Shown one piece after another: positions 7,522 to 15,164 of a stretch of DNA of 64,000 nucleotides. The stretch comes from Mycoplana rhizolycopersici. Lineage in GTDB: Bacteria > Pseudomonadota > Alphaproteobacteria > Rhizobiales > Rhizobiaceae. The notes under the pieces were generated by a model. That model was not told the DNA's origin. It saw only the letters and a list, made by a program, of their open reading frames with translations, and searched no databases. Every line of letters begins with the position of its first letter. The stretch's first letter is position 1. Where the stretch lies: positions 124,001 through 188,000 of the forward strand of contig NZ_JABXYK010000011.1 of assembly GCF_013378445.1 (NCBI RefSeq), read 5' to 3'. The translations under genes were made by a program, and so were the position numbers.

Positions 7522-8868
7522 TCAGGAGGCGGCCGCCCGCCTGGCCGCAAGCGTCGCTTCGAGCGCCAGCACCGAGAAGACCCGGTTGCGGCCGCCATGC
7601 TTGGCCATGTAGAGGAACTGGTCGGCGGCGTTCAGGTGGTTGTCGAAGGCCTCCTCGCCCTCGATCGCCGCAACGCCGATCGATACGGTGATCGTCACCG
7701 GCTCCCCGTCCGCCTCGATCGGCGTGGCCGCCAGTTCCTTGCGCAGACCGTCGCAACAGGCCACAGCCGCGGCAAGATCGAGATCGACAAACAGCATGCC
7801 GAATTCCTCCCCGCCGAGCCGCGCCAGCAAATGGCGTCCGCCGAGCCGCGCCTTCAACTGGCGCGAGACGTCCTTCAGCACCATGTCGCCGACTTCGTGA
7901 CCGTAGGTGTCGTTCAGGCGCTTGAAGTGATCGATGTCGAGGATCGCGATGGAAGCCTTTTCGCCGCGGCGTATGGCCTTGTCCACCAGGCGCTTGCCTG
8001 TCTCGAAGAAGTAGCGCCGGTTGTATACGTCGGTCAGATAGTCGCGCGACGCTGCCATACTCAGCGCCTGGATGCGCTTCTGGATCGCAGCCAGATGCAG
8101 CAGGCGCGACGTGAACTCGTCCGCGCAGAACGGCTTGCGGATGAATTCGTCCCCGCCGGCCTTCAGGAATCGCGGCGCCGTCATGTCGTCAGCCCTGCCT
8201 GACACGCCGATCACCCGAATGCCCATGTCCGTATACCGCCGGTGGATCTCGGCCAGCAACAGCAGTCCTTCGAAATCCGGGCAATCAAGATCCAGAAGGA
8301 CCAGATCGATGTCGCGCTCGGCATCGAGGACGTCAAGCGCTTCGGTGCCGTCGACGGCCACGATTACTTCGAAGCGCTGCCGGCGCAGAAGGCCCTCCTC
8401 CTGCTCCAGGCAGCCCTGTGACGGCTTCACGATCAACGCCCTCGTCCGTTCGCTGGCAAGGATCCGGTCCACGCTGACGACGACCTGCTGGATGGCAGAG
8501 GGACTGTCCTTGACCACGTAGTCGAGCACGCCCTTGGCGAGTATCTTTTCCCGTGTCACGTCCCCGAAGGAACCGGTGAAGACGAGCGGGCGGATGTTAT
8601 GGGTGAGAAGGAAATCGAGCGCCTCGCAGTCCGGCGCTCCAGGCAGGTTCAGGTCGACGATGGCAAGGCTGAACTCCACGTCCTGCTTTGCAACCACGGC
8701 GCAAAGGCTCTGCATGTCGGCGCAGTGGACGACACGCACACCGAGTTCGGATTCCAGCCGGAAGCGGATTGCGGTCGAGAACATCCGCGAATCTTCGACA
8801 AGAAGGACGGAGCGACCGCCATGGCGCAGGAACGCAACCTCGCGGTGCCGTTTCCGTTTCAATGCCAC
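7522..8868 (-). CDS. PleD-like response regulator: REC-REC-GGDEF diguanylate cyclase
   Basis: A 448-residue protein with the PleD order. The first receiver (about 20-140) has the acidic pair in LLVEDS and the phospho-acceptor Asp72. The second receiver (about 143-262) keeps Asp193, but its acidic pair is replaced (VKPS where VDDS is normal), so it should bind Mg2+ poorly. The GGDEF domain has GGEEF at 352-356 and an intact nucleotide half-site, so cyclic-di-GMP synthesis is expected. No RxxD inhibitory site is seen upstream of GGEEF. It starts with GTG at 8868 behind AGAGGG. The neighbouring tandem-receiver protein is a clear relative, and the two may form one phosphorelay-controlled output. 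Confidence 0.9.
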   Translation of the reverse strand: MALKRKRHREVAFLRHGGRSVLLVEDSRMFSTAIRFRLESELGVRVVHCADMQSLCAVVAKQDVEFSLAIVDLNLPGAPDCEALDFLLTHNIRPLVFTGSFGDVTREKILAKGVLDYVVKDSPSAIQQVVVSVDRILASERTRALIVKPSQGCLEQEEGLLRRQRFEVIVAVDGTEALDVLDAERDIDLVLLDLDCPDFEGLLLLAEIHRRYTDMGIRVIGVSGRADDMTAPRFLKAGGDEFIRKPFCADEFTSRLLHLAAIQKRIQALSMAASRDYLTDVYNRRYFFETGKRLVDKAIRRGEKASIAILDIDHFKRLNDTYGHEVGDMVLKDVSRQLKARLGGRHLLARLGGEEFGMLFVDLDLAAAVACCDGLRKELAATPIEADGEPVTITVSIGVAAIEGEEAFDNHLNAADQFLYMAKHGGRNRVFSVLALEATLAARRAAAS

Positions 8869-8943
8869 GCCCTCTCTCGTTCACATCGCTTTGTGCACAT
8901 TACAACCACAGGGGTTTACCATGCCGTTAATTCCGCAAAACTA

Positions 8944-8960
8944 TCTCACGTAACGTGAGA
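8944..8960. promoter_or_regulatory. Perfect 17-bp palindrome between the two receiver genes
   Basis: TCTCACGT-A-ACGTGAGA is fully symmetric. It lies 76 nt upstream of the diguanylate cyclase start and 39 nt past the stop of the tandem-receiver gene. It could be an operator or a short terminator stem; on the transcribed strand it is followed by TAGTTTTG. Confidence 0.45.
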
Positions 8961-8998
8961 GCAGGCCTCGGGTTCGACGCACTGCGTGCTGGCAAGCC

Positions 8999-9826
8999 CT
9001 ATGCTGCCCGGCGGGCATGAGCGATCCTGATCTGCGTCAGCGTGTCGAGGTTCTGGTTGACGCGGCAATAGAACTCCTCGTCGATGAAGGGGCGCAGGAT
9101 GAAGTCGTTTCCGCCGGCCTTGAGGAAGCGGGCCGACAGCAGCCGATCAGTGGATGACGACACGCCGATGATGCGCAGTTGGTGCGATCCCATGAAGGAG
9201 CGAATGCGCCGGGTCAGCTCGAAGCCGTCGATGTCGGGCATGTTGTAGTCGGTAACCATCAGGCCGATATCCGGATTGGCCTGCAGGATGGTGAGCGCGG
9301 CTGCTCCGCTATCGGCAGTGCTGACCCGGAAGTTGTAACGCTTGAGGCGCGTGGTAAGCAGCGCTCTCGCCGTCGGGCTGTCATCGACGATCAGCACGTG
9401 ATGATCGTGATTGGTGAGGAAGCGGCAGACGGATTCGGCCAGCATGTCGACCGCAAAAACGTTGTCCTTGATGATGTAGTCGACGATTTCCTTCGACAAC
9501 AACTGGTCGCGGGTCTGTTGCTGGAAGGTGCCGGTGAACACGATCGTCGGTACGCTCAGGTCCACAAGGTAGTTCAGCGCCTCGCCCTTCTCCGCCCCCG
9601 GCAGGTTGATGTTGGATATGGCCAGCGTGATCGGCGTCGACGAACGCTCGTAGCTTTCCTCCAGCTCCAGAAAGTTGCGGCAGATCTCGACCTCGATGTC
9701 AAAAAGCTCCTTCAGCCGCATGCCGATCATGGAAGTGAAGACGTTCGAGTCCTCGACGAGCAGGATGCGATGATGGGAGAGCGACTCGCCGGAATACTGC
9801 ATGCCGGAGATACCAATGAATGACAT
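8999..9826 (-). CDS. Tandem receiver-domain (REC-REC) response regulator
   Basis: A 275-residue protein made only of two receiver domains, alignable by eye with the receivers of the adjacent PleD-like protein (shared INLPG/LNLPG, VFTG, SADRLLSARFLKAGG-type segments). The first receiver keeps the acidic residues Glu25/Asp26 but has Asn72 where the phosphorylated Asp should be, so it cannot be phosphorylated there. The second has Asp148/Asp149 and the acceptor Asp193 in TDYNMPD. There is no output domain, so it probably works by protein contact, for instance with the neighbouring cyclase or a kinase. The ATG at 9826 is taken for its AGG and compact N-terminus. Confidence 0.85.
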   Translation of the reverse strand: MSFIGISGMQYSGESLSHHRILLVEDSNVFTSMIGMRLKELFDIEVEICRNFLELEESYERSSTPITLAISNINLPGAEKGEALNYLVDLSVPTIVFTGTFQQQTRDQLLSKEIVDYIIKDNVFAVDMLAESVCRFLTNHDHHVLIVDDSPTARALLTTRLKRYNFRVSTADSGAAALTILQANPDIGLMVTDYNMPDIDGFELTRRIRSFMGSHQLRIIGVSSSTDRLLSARFLKAGGNDFILRPFIDEEFYCRVNQNLDTLTQIRIAHARRAA

Positions 9827-10062
9827 CGTGTGCCTTGTGATGTAACGGGTTTTCGCGCTGCCGCCGGTTCTGGCGTGGGTGGAAAGGCAGCACCGGACCT
9901 GTGCATGGTCCCGTCCGAAGGGATCTTCCACTCTTCGGGTAACAGGCGAACAACTAAGCGCAACGTTTTTGAGAAAGCGTTAAAGCGCGATCCCGACAAC
10001 TACGCAAGTAATGGCACGCAAAGCACTTTCTCGCGCTACCGCGACCGGATCGGCGGCGCACG

Positions 10063-10093
10063 AAAAAGCGGCGCCGGGCAGAGCCTGCGCCGC
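10063..10093 (-). terminator. Intrinsic terminator of the small secreted protein gene
   Basis: Read on the minus strand, GCGGCGC and GCGCCGC (10087-10093 with 10068-10074) form the stem, extended by an inner GGC/GCC, followed by TTTTT (10063-10067). It lies 21 nt after the stop of the gene ending at 10115. Confidence 0.75.
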
Positions 10094-10114
10094 CTTGCAA
10101 ATCGGCTTCGTATT

Positions 10115-10378
10115 TTACTTGATGACCGCGGCGCCGCCGCTGATTTCCACCGTCTCATCACCGTGCAGCGCGACCCGGTCGCCATTCGGCAGGGTGACGA
10201 AGCAGCCGGACGGACACACCGTTTCGGTCTGCCCTGCGCCGACGGCGAGCTCGGAACGGCTGCCGTTCTCCACGATCGTCAGCACGACCGCTTCGGCATC
10301 GTTGTTGGTGATCGATGCTGCAAGAGCCGGTGCAGCGACCGCCGTCGACATAAGCAGCATTGCAAGCATACGCGTCAT
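10115..10378 (-). CDS. Small periplasmic protein of unknown function
   Basis: An 87-residue protein with a clear signal peptide (MTRMLAMLLMSTAVAAPALAA, cleavage near residue 20). The mature 66 residues are mostly beta-strand-like and contain CPSGC, a close cysteine pair in an otherwise Cys-free protein, and read like a small beta-sandwich (TVCPSGCFVTLPNGD). I do not recognise a named family. It has its own intrinsic terminator and so is probably a monocistronic gene with its promoter in the 125-nt gap to the channel gene. Confidence 0.7.
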   Translation of the reverse strand: MTRMLAMLLMSTAVAAPALAASITNNDAEAVVLTIVENGSRSELAVGAGQTETVCPSGCFVTLPNGDRVALHGDETVEISGGAAVIK

Positions 10379-10503
10379 TTATACCCGGCGTCGAGCGCCG
10401 CCCCTGTTGCAAAACCCCAAGCCGACCGTAGCCGCACTTGGAAGGATTTGCATGTGTTTTATGCCCGCGATGCTGAATATGGCGTGAATGAGGCATTCAG
10501 CGT

Positions 10504-13005
10504 TCAGCCGGTTTCGTCCGCCCCCTCCTCCACCGGCCTCGGCGCCGGCTTGCGCGGTGCCTCCGTGGGAATGACGAGTCCGGCCTTGGCATTTTCGATC
10601 ATCGCACTCAGCAGCCGGGCGCTTTCCGGGTCCATGGTAACCGGTACGGTCGGAGCGGCAGGCCCGGCGAGCGCGATTTCTTCCTCGCGCAGCCGTTCGA
10701 GGATTGCGGCCCGCATTTCCGTCTTCACCGTCCCCGCCGTCAGCACGTCAGCCACGAACGCCCTGACCTCGAAGTCGAGCGTTGCTGCCGAGAAATTCAG
10801 GAAGGTGACGGTGGGCTCCGGATTGCGCAGGACGGCCTGCTGCCCCGCCACGTCCAGCAGGATCTCGGTGACCCGGCGCGGATCGTTGCCGGAAAACACG
10901 CTGACCGGGATTTCGATCCGCCCGAGCTTGTTGCGGTGGGTCCAGTTCCCGACCTGGCCGTTGATCAGGACGGAGTTCGGCACGATGATCGTCTGCCGCT
11001 GGAAGGTCTCGATCTCGGTCGCACGCACGGAAATCCGCTTGACGAAGCCCTCGGTGGTCCCTGCCACGACCCAGTCGCCAACCTTGAACGGTCGCTCGGC
11101 CAGCAGGATCAGGCCGGAGACGAAATTGGAGACGATGTTCTGCAGGCCGAAACCGATACCCAATGAAAGAGCACCGGCGACGAGCGCGAGACTGGAAAGA
11201 TTGATCCCCGCCGCCGATATGCCTATGAGCCCCGCCAGCCCGACGCCGGCATAGCCGACTGCGGTGCGCACCGAGTTGCGGACGCCGGGATCGACATGGC
11301 TGCGGACCATGATCGTGCCGTCCAGCCAGCGCTGGAACCAGCGCGTCACCACCAGCCCGACGACGAACAGCAGCAGGCCGGCTACAATTCCGACGATCGA
11401 GATGGAGATGCTGCCGATCCGGATCTCCGTGAAGATCCTGTATGCCCAGCTTTCGATATCGCCGATCTGGAAGCCCCATTGCAGCAGGATCGACGGCAGG
11501 CCGAGCAGGGCCACGATCATGTAGATGCCGAGGCTGGCGGCGAGGCCGGCCTGGTCGAGGACGACCTCGTTGAGCTGGTAGCGCTCGGCCAGCCGCTGGC
11601 CCAGATAGGTCTGCGCGAATGCCCCTTGCGCGCCGATCGCCCGGCCGGACAGGATGCCGATATACATCGTGACGAGGATGGCACCGGTGACGACGATCTG
11701 TGTGGCGATGAAGCGGGCAAGCCCCACATAGCCGATCACTGTCAGCGCGATCAGGCCGAAGCCGGTGAGCATCAGCACCATTGTCAGCGCGCGCGGCCAC
11801 GGACGCCCCTCGCTCGCCGGATCGTCGCCGGCACGCAACATCGGCCGGATGAAGGAGATCCAGATAAGGATCAGGCCGATCACGATCGAGGCGATCATGC
11901 TCTTTGCAACCGTCAGCACCACGGCCGAGCCGAGCGCCACGCTCACCGCACCCAGGAAATAATCGAGCGCATTGGCGAGCGCCATCGCGAAGATCGACCG
12001 CTCGAGCCGCTGCGCACCTCGATTCGACACGCTCACAAGCCGCCAGGCGGGCCGCTTGGGCGCGAGCACGGCCCGCGACAGCGCCGAGACGAAATAGAGG
12101 CCGACGCACACGCCGAGCAGCGAAGACACCATCGGGGTGATGTCCGGGCGCAGCACGTTGAAGCTGAAAAGCAGCGAATAGCAGGCGAAGGCGAAGGCCC
12201 CCACGGCCAGCGTCGGTATGGTGATGGACCAGAACGCCACCATCAGCCGGGTGATGTAGTGCGGCTTCTCGATCAGCTTGTTGCGCTGGATGAAGGGCCC
12301 GGCCACACGATGGCCGATGGAATAGAGCAGCAGGCCGACCACCAGCGACAGCGCGACGGCCGCCAGCAGCGATTCGCGCTTGAAATTCCATACGAAACGG
12401 AACCAGCCACCAACCGTGCGATGCAGATCCGTCCCCTCGTTCGCACCGGCGGAAACCGCATCCTGAAACACCTCCGGGGTCACCTTCGTGCGTTCGAACA
12501 ACGTCTCGGTAAAGAGCGTACGGCGCATTTCGGTGATCTGGTTGGCGAGCTGTGTCGCCTCGATGGACAGGGCCTCGGCATTGCCGATGATCGAATTGAT
12601 CGCCGCGCGCTCGTCGGAGAGGCGCGCGCGCTCCTCCTTGATCATCTCCGATTCCGCCGGCTGGCCTTCTGCCGGCACGGGGCCGAGTTCGTCCTGGCGC
12701 GCCTTGATCTCGTTGAAGCGCTGGCGGGTCGAGACGGAGGCATCGAGCGCCCCGCGCCCGACCTGCTCGACCTGCTGCTTCAGTTCGGCAAGTTTCGGCT
12801 CGCTGCTACGAGCCTCCTCGATCTGCCGGCGCAAGGCTGCGAGCTGGTCGCGCGCCTTGTTCACCCGCTGGTTCGCATCGTTGATCGGATTGGACGCAAC
12901 GGCGGACTGTACGCCGGCGGCGGGATCCTGCGCAAAAACCATCACCGGCAACAACAGCGGCATAAGGGCCAAAAGGGCAATGAAGGCGCTTTTGAATCTC
13001 GTCAC
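10504..13005 (-). CDS. Large mechanosensitive ion channel (MscS family with DUF3772-like N-terminus)
   Basis: An 833-residue inner-membrane protein. A signal sequence is followed by a periplasmic, coiled-coil-rich segment (about 35-180; many Glu/Arg/Gln heptads, DUF3772 type). About ten transmembrane helices follow, and then the MscS core: the pore helix with alternating Gly/Ala (LALVAGALSLGIGFGLQNIVSNF) and the beta domain beginning RPFKVGDWV. Family knowledge: such channels open under hypo-osmotic membrane tension. The C-terminus is Pro/Arg-rich. It starts with GTG at 13005. The length and N-terminal domain fit MscK/YjeP-like relatives. Confidence 0.88.
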   Translation of the reverse strand: MTRFKSAFIALLALMPLLLPVMVFAQDPAAGVQSAVASNPINDANQRVNKARDQLAALRRQIEEARSSEPKLAELKQQVEQVGRGALDASVSTRQRFNEIKARQDELGPVPAEGQPAESEMIKEERARLSDERAAINSIIGNAEALSIEATQLANQITEMRRTLFTETLFERTKVTPEVFQDAVSAGANEGTDLHRTVGGWFRFVWNFKRESLLAAVALSLVVGLLLYSIGHRVAGPFIQRNKLIEKPHYITRLMVAFWSITIPTLAVGAFAFACYSLLFSFNVLRPDITPMVSSLLGVCVGLYFVSALSRAVLAPKRPAWRLVSVSNRGAQRLERSIFAMALANALDYFLGAVSVALGSAVVLTVAKSMIASIVIGLILIWISFIRPMLRAGDDPASEGRPWPRALTMVLMLTGFGLIALTVIGYVGLARFIATQIVVTGAILVTMYIGILSGRAIGAQGAFAQTYLGQRLAERYQLNEVVLDQAGLAASLGIYMIVALLGLPSILLQWGFQIGDIESWAYRIFTEIRIGSISISIVGIVAGLLLFVVGLVVTRWFQRWLDGTIMVRSHVDPGVRNSVRTAVGYAGVGLAGLIGISAAGINLSSLALVAGALSLGIGFGLQNIVSNFVSGLILLAERPFKVGDWVVAGTTEGFVKRISVRATEIETFQRQTIIVPNSVLINGQVGNWTHRNKLGRIEIPVSVFSGNDPRRVTEILLDVAGQQAVLRNPEPTVTFLNFSAATLDFEVRAFVADVLTAGTVKTEMRAAILERLREEEIALAGPAAPTVPVTMDPESARLLSAMIENAKAGLVIPTEAPRKPAPRPVEEGADETG

Positions 13006-13159
13006 GGAAAGTCCCTGTCAATTTGGCGCACAACGGATGATCGATAGAATCGCGTGCAATATCAATGAATGGCCGCCGGCCCGGCGGCAACAGCCGCGCA
13101 AGCGCGGGAATCGGCGCGGAAGCTATTGCGGGACCCGGGCGAAGTGAAGGCATGTCCGA

Positions 13160-13720
13160 TCAGAATCCCGACCCCGGCAATGCCAGGTAATCGAGTTCGG
13201 CAGAAGTTGACTGGCGACCGAGCAGGCGATTGCGGTGCGGAAAACGGCCGAAGTCGCGAATTACCGCATGATGGCGCATCGCATAGTCCAGATATTCCCG
13301 GTTGCCCAGCCCCTTGAACAGCGCGACGGACGTATCCTGATCGGCGAGATCCTCCGAATGCTCGAAGGGCATGTAGAAGAAATGCCGGCGTCCGTGCGCG
13401 ACCTTGACGTCAGCGCGCGCATCGATTGCCAACCGCGCCTCACGCAGGGCGATCCAATCGGTGGCGAAAGCCAGAGGCGTTCCGCGATACATGTTGCGCG
13501 GGAACTGGTCGAGAACGATGACGGCCGCCAGGCGCGCATCCGGCGTCTCCCGCCACGTCTCGGGGACATGCCGCGCCAGCGCCAGATGCGTTGCCGCATA
13601 GCGCTCGCGGATATGCGCGTCCAACTGCGGCGGCGGCGTGAACCAATGTTCCGGCGACAGCATCTCGCACCAGAAATCGACCACTTCCATCGGTTCAGCA
13701 ACATCGCCGTCGGCACGCAT
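13160..13720 (-). CDS. DUF924 family protein
   Basis: A 186-residue protein with DUF924 landmarks: VVDFW near the N-terminus, VIVLDQFPRNMYRGTPLAF in the middle, FFYMPFEHSEDL and, near the end, RFPHRNRLLGR. Family knowledge: helical TPR-like fold, no established biochemical role. The ATG at 13720 is chosen because AGGAGAGAGT precedes it and the conserved region starts soon after; upstream in-frame codons run into the divergent gene region. Its neighbours are the channel gene and a small membrane protein, and no operon is obvious. Confidence 0.85.
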   Translation of the reverse strand: MRADGDVAEPMEVVDFWCEMLSPEHWFTPPPQLDAHIRERYAATHLALARHVPETWRETPDARLAAVIVLDQFPRNMYRGTPLAFATDWIALREARLAIDARADVKVAHGRRHFFYMPFEHSEDLADQDTSVALFKGLGNREYLDYAMRHHAVIRDFGRFPHRNRLLGRQSTSAELDYLALPGSGF

Positions 13721-13875
13721 ACTCTCTCCTCCCGAGACTTTCATTCCTTGCGCCCCCCTTCGACGGTTTCCGACCCGCGAAGAATAGCGCGGAATCGGTG
13801 GCCGGCGAAATTTACAAACGCTTCGGGACAACGTCTAATGCACGCGCCATATACTCCAGGATGGGGACTATCGAC

Positions 13876-14361
13876 ATGATACTTGGCATGGCACCTTTCA
13901 CCCTCTTTCACGTTCTTCTCAGCCTCGTCGGCATCGTCAGCGGGCTCGTTGCACTGCGCGGCTGGCTGGCCTCCGACCTCAGCCCGGGCTGGACGGCGAC
14001 CTTTCTCGCCACCACCCTTGGCACGACGATCACAGGCTTTCTCTTTCCCATAACGGCGTTTACGCCGGCGATCGGCGTCGGCATCATCACGACGGCATTC
14101 CTGCTGGGCGCGATCGCAGCGCTCTACCTCTTCCGGCTTTCGGGCCGCTGGCGGGCGACCTTTCTCGTCTGTTCGATCGTTTCGCTCTACTTCAACGTGT
14201 TTGTCCTCGTGGTTCAGGCCTTCCTCAAGGTCGACGCCCTCAATGCGCTGGCGCCGAACGGCAACGAGCCCCCCTTCGCGATTGCGCAAGGCATCGTTCT
14301 CGTGGCATTCGTCACCGCAGGATACCTCTGTCTTCGCCGCTTCCGAACGGCATCGGCCTGA
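13876..14361 (+). CDS. Small four-helix membrane protein of unknown function
   Basis: A 161-residue protein that is almost entirely membrane-embedded. Four hydrophobic helices can be read at about 5-28, 40-62, 68-90 and 98-122, with a further one near 140-158. The start at 13876 has GGGGA at suitable spacing; the ATG at 13861 sits directly against AGG. The sequence resembles DUF2306/DoxX-sized integral membrane proteins of rhizobia, but I cannot name the family. It lies 90 nt upstream of osmC and could be cotranscribed with it. Confidence 0.7.
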   Translation: MILGMAPFTLFHVLLSLVGIVSGLVALRGWLASDLSPGWTATFLATTLGTTITGFLFPITAFTPAIGVGIITTAFLLGAIAALYLFRLSGRWRATFLVCSIVSLYFNVFVLVVQAFLKVDALNALAPNGNEPPFAIAQGIVLVAFVTAGYLCLRRFRTASA

Positions 14362-14451
14362 CGACTGGCGGATAAATGCCAGACCGCATGGGCCTTGGCG
14401 CCGGGGGAGCGCGAACGGGGGCGCGGAAATCTGGGCGCGGAGCACGGCGGG

Positions 14452-14880
14452 ATGGCTGAAGCAAGAATGAGGGAACGCACGACCGGCGCCACGGCGACGA
14501 TCGGGCGCACCGGTTTTCCGGCAATCCGCTCCAGAACCGGCGGGACGCTTGACATCGTGACCGGTGCCAATCAGGCAGGCTTCAACCCGCTCGACCTGCT
14601 CTACGCCTCGCTGTCCGCCTGCCTTGCGATGAGCGCACGGTATGTGGCCAACCGGATCGGCGTTCTCGACAGGCTGACGACGATCGAGGTCACCGTGACC
14701 GGCGAGAAGGCCGAGGCCGGCCTTGCACGCGTTCAGACGTTCGATATCGCCTTCGTCATCGGTGGCAGCATCGACGCGGAGACGAGACGGGCCATCGTCC
14801 GTGCCGCCGAAGACGAGATCTGCACCGTCAGCAACACCATCCGCGGCAACCCGCAGTTTCGGACCACGATTTCCGATTGA
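14452..14880 (+). CDS. OsmC/Ohr family protein
   Basis: A 142-residue OsmC-fold protein, shown by NQAGFNPLDLLYASLSACLAMSARYVA (the helix bearing the first redox Cys) and a later strand-helix ending in CTVSNTIRGNP with the second Cys. Family knowledge: the two cysteines reduce organic hydroperoxides via lipoylated or thiol partners, although many family members have no proven substrate. The ATG at 14452 follows GGCGGG; another ATG lies five codons later. It lies immediately upstream of the ccoN promoter region. Confidence 0.82.
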   Translation: MAEARMRERTTGATATIGRTGFPAIRSRTGGTLDIVTGANQAGFNPLDLLYASLSACLAMSARYVANRIGVLDRLTTIEVTVTGEKAEAGLARVQTFDIAFVIGGSIDAETRRAIVRAAEDEICTVSNTIRGNPQFRTTISD

Positions 14881-14953
14881 CCGCAGCCGATCGGACGACG
14901 GTGCCGCCTGGGCGGCAGGGCTGTTGCGCCGGGCGGGTGCCCGAAAGCGCAAC

Positions 14954-14967
14954 CGGACGTTTATCAA
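14954..14967 (+). promoter_or_regulatory. Degenerate FixK-like half-matching box upstream of ccoN
   Basis: CGGAC-GTTT-ATCAA has a perfect right half (ATCAA) and 3 of 5 bases of the left half of TTGAC-N4-ATCAA. It is the best match I could find in the 240-nt gap between osmC and ccoN. cbb3 operons in rhizobia are usually FixK-controlled, which is why it is worth listing, but the match is weak. Confidence 0.25.
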
Positions 14968-15120
14968 AGCGCAAATCCGATTGCCGCGCCTTCGAAATCG
15001 TGTAACCATCAGCAGGTTAGCGCACCGAACTCGACCGGCTGCGACATGCAGGGCACGGTCTCCGCTAACCGCATCGCTACAGACTTTGACGTTACAGGAC
15101 TGCCACGAGAGACAGGTAAT

Positions 15121-15147
15121 GGATGATCCAGGGGACTTGGATCATCC
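15121..15147 (+). promoter_or_regulatory. Perfect stem-loop at the ccoN translation start region
   Basis: GGATGATCC (15121-15129) and GGATCATCC (15139-15147) are exact reverse complements with the 9-nt loop AGGGGACTT. The hairpin contains the upstream candidate ATG (15123) in its 5' arm and an AGGGGA ribosome-like sequence in the loop, and it ends 17 nt before the alternative ATG at 15165. Confidence 0.5.
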
Positions 15148-15164
15148 AGCGCGGGGGTGTCGGA

